From Candidatus Omnitrophota bacterium (GTDB lineage: Bacteria; Omnitrophota; Gorgyraeia; JABMRN01): DNA of 8,628 bases. Positions 7,085-8,628 of this stretch are shown here, in pieces. Position 1 is the stretch's first letter. The number at the start of each line of letters is the position of its first letter. The stretch is from contig JAQVOV010000064.1 of the NCBI GenBank assembly GCA_028702395.1, positions 1 to 8,628 of the forward strand, given 5' to 3'. The notes beneath the pieces were generated by a model. The model had not been told where the DNA came from. It saw nothing but the letters and a program-made list of their open reading frames with translations, and searched no databases. The translations under genes and the position numbers were made by a program.

Positions 7085-7115
7085 AATTGGAGATAGACCA
7101 GGTCTGTCTCCAATT
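7085..7115 (-). repeat. Second leuB leader hairpin
   Basis: AATTGGAGATAGACC (7085-7099) faces GGTCTGTCTCCAATT (7101-7115). The arms are complementary at 14 of 15 positions. The exception is a T/G pair that can wobble in plus-strand RNA but is an A/C mismatch in minus-strand RNA. It lies close to the predicted leuB transcription start and shares an AGACAG block with the neighbouring hairpin. Confidence 0.6.
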
Positions 7116-7129
7116 TATTTTTCGTTGAT

Positions 7130-7158
7130 ATATTACGATAAAAAAGAATAAAAGTCAA
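7130..7158 (-). promoter_or_regulatory. leuB promoter
   Basis: On the minus strand TTGACT (7158-7153) and TAATAT (7135-7130) are spaced by 17 bases, matching sigma-70 at 5/6 and 4/6. Transcription would start near 7123, giving a leader of roughly 130 bases that includes both hairpins before the leuB ribosome site. Confidence 0.6.
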
Positions 7159-7231
7159 TTGCGTAAATCGTTAAGAGTATGGCGCAAATGGTGAAATGTA
7201 ACTTGTCTTACGCGTTTTTCCCTCTTTCTCA

Positions 7232-7259
7232 GTAGGGGCGTATTGCAATACGCCCCTAC
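7232..7259. repeat. Perfect 28-bp palindrome, GTAGGGGC type, copy 2
   Basis: GTAGGGGCGTATTG followed by its exact complement. It shares the GTAGGGGC ends, a left TTCTC, and the right-hand TTCAGGAC (7269-7276) with the copy at 5558-5589. The core (CGTATTG against CAATTCA) differs, so the ends and flank are the conserved parts. Confidence 0.85.
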
Positions 7260-7270
7260 AAACCCTCATT

Positions 7271-7332
7271 CAGGACGTTTTCCACTAGCTCGTTGCGAGT
7301 AGCTCGAAGCTCGTAGCTCAATCCAGGACGTT
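7271..7332 (+). repeat. Direct repeat CAGGACGTT flanking heptamer array E
   Basis: CAGGACGTT occurs at 7271-7279 and again at 7324-7332, bracketing the heptamer array with a 53-bp offset. The left copy is also part of the conserved right flank of the GTAGGGGC palindrome. Confidence 0.7.
7286..7320 (+). repeat. Heptamer array E, intergenic
   Basis: Five 7-bp units: TAGCTCG, TTGCGAG, TAGCTCG, AAGCTCG, TAGCTCA. The second unit has diverged. The array starts immediately after TTTTCCAC. Confidence 0.8.
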
Positions 7333-7349
7333 CAACTCCGAAACATCAG

Positions 7350-7393
7350 AGAAAAAAAGCCGTAGAGAGATACAACTGTATGGCTTTTTTTCT
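7350..7393. terminator. Bidirectional terminator-like hairpin
   Basis: AGAAAAAAAGCC (7350-7361) pairs with GGCTTTTTTTCT (7382-7393). Three more pairs including a G-T wobble extend it inward to 15 bp, with a 14-base loop. An A-tract before and a T-tract after the stem are present on both strands. It could end the leftward DUF4139 transcript before the leuB promoter. Confidence 0.6.
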
Positions 7394-7407
7394 ACACTAT
7401 TAGATCG

Positions 7408-7436
7408 CCTGCGATATTTCAAGGAAATATTGCAGG
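7408..7436. repeat. Hairpin 1 of three back-to-back hairpins
   Basis: CCTGCGATATTTC (7408-7420) pairs with GAAATATTGCAGG (7424-7436) over 13 bp, with one G-T pair and a three-base loop. Confidence 0.7.
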
Positions 7437-7437
7437 A

Positions 7438-7464
7438 ATTAGATTGGCTAACAGCCAATCTAAT
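7438..7464. repeat. Hairpin 2 of three back-to-back hairpins
   Basis: ATTAGATTGGCT (7438-7449) and its perfect complement (7453-7464) flank a three-base AAC loop. It starts one base after hairpin 1 ends. Confidence 0.75.
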
Positions 7465-7465
7465 A

Positions 7466-7501
7466 AATTTTTTGGATCATTTATACTCCTGCCAAAAAAT
7501 T
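7466..7501. repeat. Hairpin 3 of three back-to-back hairpins
   Basis: AATTTTTTGG (7466-7475) pairs perfectly with CCAAAAAATT (7492-7501) across a 16-base loop. It begins one base after hairpin 2. A pyrimidine-rich stretch with eight T residues follows at about 7510-7527. Confidence 0.6.
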
Positions 7502-7545
7502 GCGATAGCCTTCTCTTCCTTTTTTTTGATTTTTGTAAGCGTAAG

Positions 7546-7679
7546 AAGGAATAAAATTGTTTTTGAAGGACATAACAAAAGCTCGACCACGGTAAGCCCT
7601 ATTAAATATCGAGCTTTTGTTCTAAGCAATTTTCCTCGGTGGGGAAAATTGCGGTCAAGAAAAAACAATTTTATTCCTT
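7546..7679. repeat. 134-bp element with three-way-junction folding
   Basis: The ends form a perfect 19-bp inverted repeat, AAGGAATAAAATTGTTTTT (7546-7564) with its complement (7661-7679). Inside are two more perfect hairpins: a 13-bp one (7574-7586 with 7609-7621; arm AACAAAAGCTCGA; 22-base loop) and a 10-bp one (7626-7635 with 7643-7652; arm GCAATTTTCC). The result is a cruciform or Y-shaped fold on either strand. Open frames that cross it read through the inverted repeats and are not credible genes. It may be a small non-autonomous mobile element or a structured RNA. Confidence 0.75.
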
Positions 7680-7680
7680 A

Positions 7681-7715
7681 AACTAAAGGTCAATGGCTAA
7701 TAGCTAACGGCTAAT
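7681..7715 (+). repeat. Heptamer array F, after the DUF4139 gene
   Basis: Units GGCTAAT, AGCTAAC, GGCTAAT (7695-7715) are clear; the two preceding heptamers, AACTAAA and GGTCAAT, are decayed. It starts two bases after the large inverted-repeat element and ends ten bases before the DUF4139 stop codon. Confidence 0.65.
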
Positions 7716-7725
7716 CATATCAGTT

Positions 7726-8628
7726 TCAAACCCTTATCTTCAACCGATAAACCACCTTTTGCTCACCATCAGCAGGAACATCCAAGTCATATCTCAATGT
7801 AAATGCATTTTCTTTTCCTATTCTGTGAGTACTTCTCATTACATCCCATTGCCCCATTATAGCATCGAACATTATAACTTTCACAGGTGTCTTCTTATGA
7901 TTATTTATAACAAATTCCCATTCCACTTCAAACGTATCCTGTGCAACTTCTTTATAATCTATCATTTTCTTTTTAGCAACAACATCAAAAGCTTCACCAA
8001 CTTTAATTGATACTTTTTCATCTTTTGGTGTATGGTCAATTGAATCTTCTCCAATGAACTGTTGCCTACCTTGAGGATCAACTTTATATAGTCTAACTGT
8101 TCCTTTAGGTAAAGGCATACCAAGTTTATTCTTTTCAGAATTGATAAAATTAACTGTGACTTCAACAGGAGCTTTGATCTCATCAGTTATTCTCTGCCTA
8201 TGATAATTGGTATTACGAAAATCAACTTTATATTCCTTTTCAACTGAAAAACCTTGAGCTTCAAGTAAGCTTACTTGCTTCATTTGATTATTATTTATAC
8301 TGGTCTTTCTTCCAAGATCATACATGTGATATTCAAAAAAAGCCTGCTCAGTGAATTGCGGAGCAGATTGTGCTTTTGACATCATCATCCTATCTTCCCT
8401 GAGCATGTAATTTTCCTGCTCTACCTGATTCACATCACCTGCAACAAGTGTTAAAGAAGCATTTTTATACGCAGTGCCACTATTATTGGTAAGAGTTACC
8501 CATCCAGAAATATCAGCTAAAACATCATTGATATCCAAAAGCAGAACATAATCGCATTTCCAGATTATCCCTCGTGTCAGATAAGTGACCTGTATATCAA
8601 AACTATCCTTATCTGTATTTGAATAAAA
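7726..8628 (-). CDS. DUF4139 domain protein, C-terminal 300 residues
   Basis: The frame is open from the right edge to a TGA at 7728-7726; the true start is outside the window. The product fits the DUF4139 family, whose biochemical role is not established. Family landmarks are VTYLTRGIIWKCDYVLLLD (14-32 of the visible part), then SGWVTLTNNSGTAYKNASLTL and VAGDVNQVEQ, a variable middle, and a long beta-rich C-terminus ending KVVYRLKIRV. TEQAFFEYHMYDLGRKTSI and a later segment with EVEWEFVINNHKKTPVKV are also typical. Full-length members usually have an N-terminal region with a secretion signal, so an extracytoplasmic location is likely but not visible here. A TTG at 8538 is inside the domain and is not a start. 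Downstream are a heptamer array and a hairpin cluster. Confidence 0.9.
   Translation of the reverse strand, partial: FYSNTDKDSFDIQVTYLTRGIIWKCDYVLLLDINDVLADISGWVTLTNNSGTAYKNASLTLVAGDVNQVEQENYMLREDRMMMSKAQSAPQFTEQAFFEYHMYDLGRKTSINNNQMKQVSLLEAQGFSVEKEYKVDFRNTNYHRQRITDEIKAPVEVTVNFINSEKNKLGMPLPKGTVRLYKVDPQGRQQFIGEDSIDHTPKDEKVSIKVGEAFDVVAKKKMIDYKEVAQDTFEVEWEFVINNHKKTPVKVIMFDAIMGQWDVMRSTHRIGKENAFTLRYDLDVPADGEQKVVYRLKIRV

Noticed and set aside
7020..7120. T-box riboswitch upstream of leuB
   Set aside because: AAAGGGTGACAG recalls part of the T-box core, but the conserved GGTGGNACCGCG segment and a proper antiterminator are absent.
7430..7681. Open frames of 83 (plus) and 63 (minus) codons
   Set aside because: Both are created by reading through perfect inverted repeats, have no ribosome site and show no protein-like composition.
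3954..7715. CRISPR array
   Set aside because: The repeat units are 7 bp with no spacers, differ between loci, and no cas gene is present.
7726..8538. DUF4139 gene starting at the TTG at 8538
   Set aside because: The frame stays open to the window edge and the preceding 30 codons encode recognisable DUF4139 sequence, so the gene is truncated by the window.

Overview
This is a low-G+C bacterial window with a mostly housekeeping gene set. The gene content (a MutS plus endonuclease-type MutL pair with no MutH, NAD-type LeuB, a DUF4139 protein) does not fix a phylum. The many intergenic repeats and a pair of short LDPxQA/GGAY cysteine peptides remind me of uncultured candidate-phylum bacteria such as Omnitrophota. 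That impression is from memory and is a weak inference.

Layout. Positions 1-246 (minus) hold the N-terminal part of an unrecognised gene, divergent from mutS. mutS (362-2950) and mutL (2937-4814) are on the plus strand, overlap by 14 bases and form a mismatch-repair operon. MutS recognises mismatches and MutL is the clamp-dependent nicking endonuclease. The operon probably ends at an AT-rich hairpin with a T-run. From about 4876 onward every gene is on the minus strand: a 73-aa Cys peptide, a three-helix PQ-loop-like membrane protein, a second paralogous 74-aa Cys peptide that directly follows leuB, leuB itself, and at the right edge the C-terminal 300 residues of a DUF4139 protein.

The roughly 730 bases between leuB and the DUF4139 gene hold no convincing gene but are dense in structure. 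They contain a good leuB promoter with a leader of two strong hairpins, a GTAGGGGC palindrome, two heptamer arrays, a bidirectional terminator-like hairpin, three back-to-back hairpins, and a 134-bp element that can fold as a three-way junction.

The most unusual signal is a set of six short arrays, each about five tandem 7-bp units (35 bp). The unit sequence differs at every locus. Three lie inside mutL and are read through in frame; three are intergenic. The arrays therefore share period and length rather than sequence. The second interesting system is the pair of related Cys peptides flanking the small membrane protein, which look like precursor or secreted peptides. No modifying enzyme is visible in the window.
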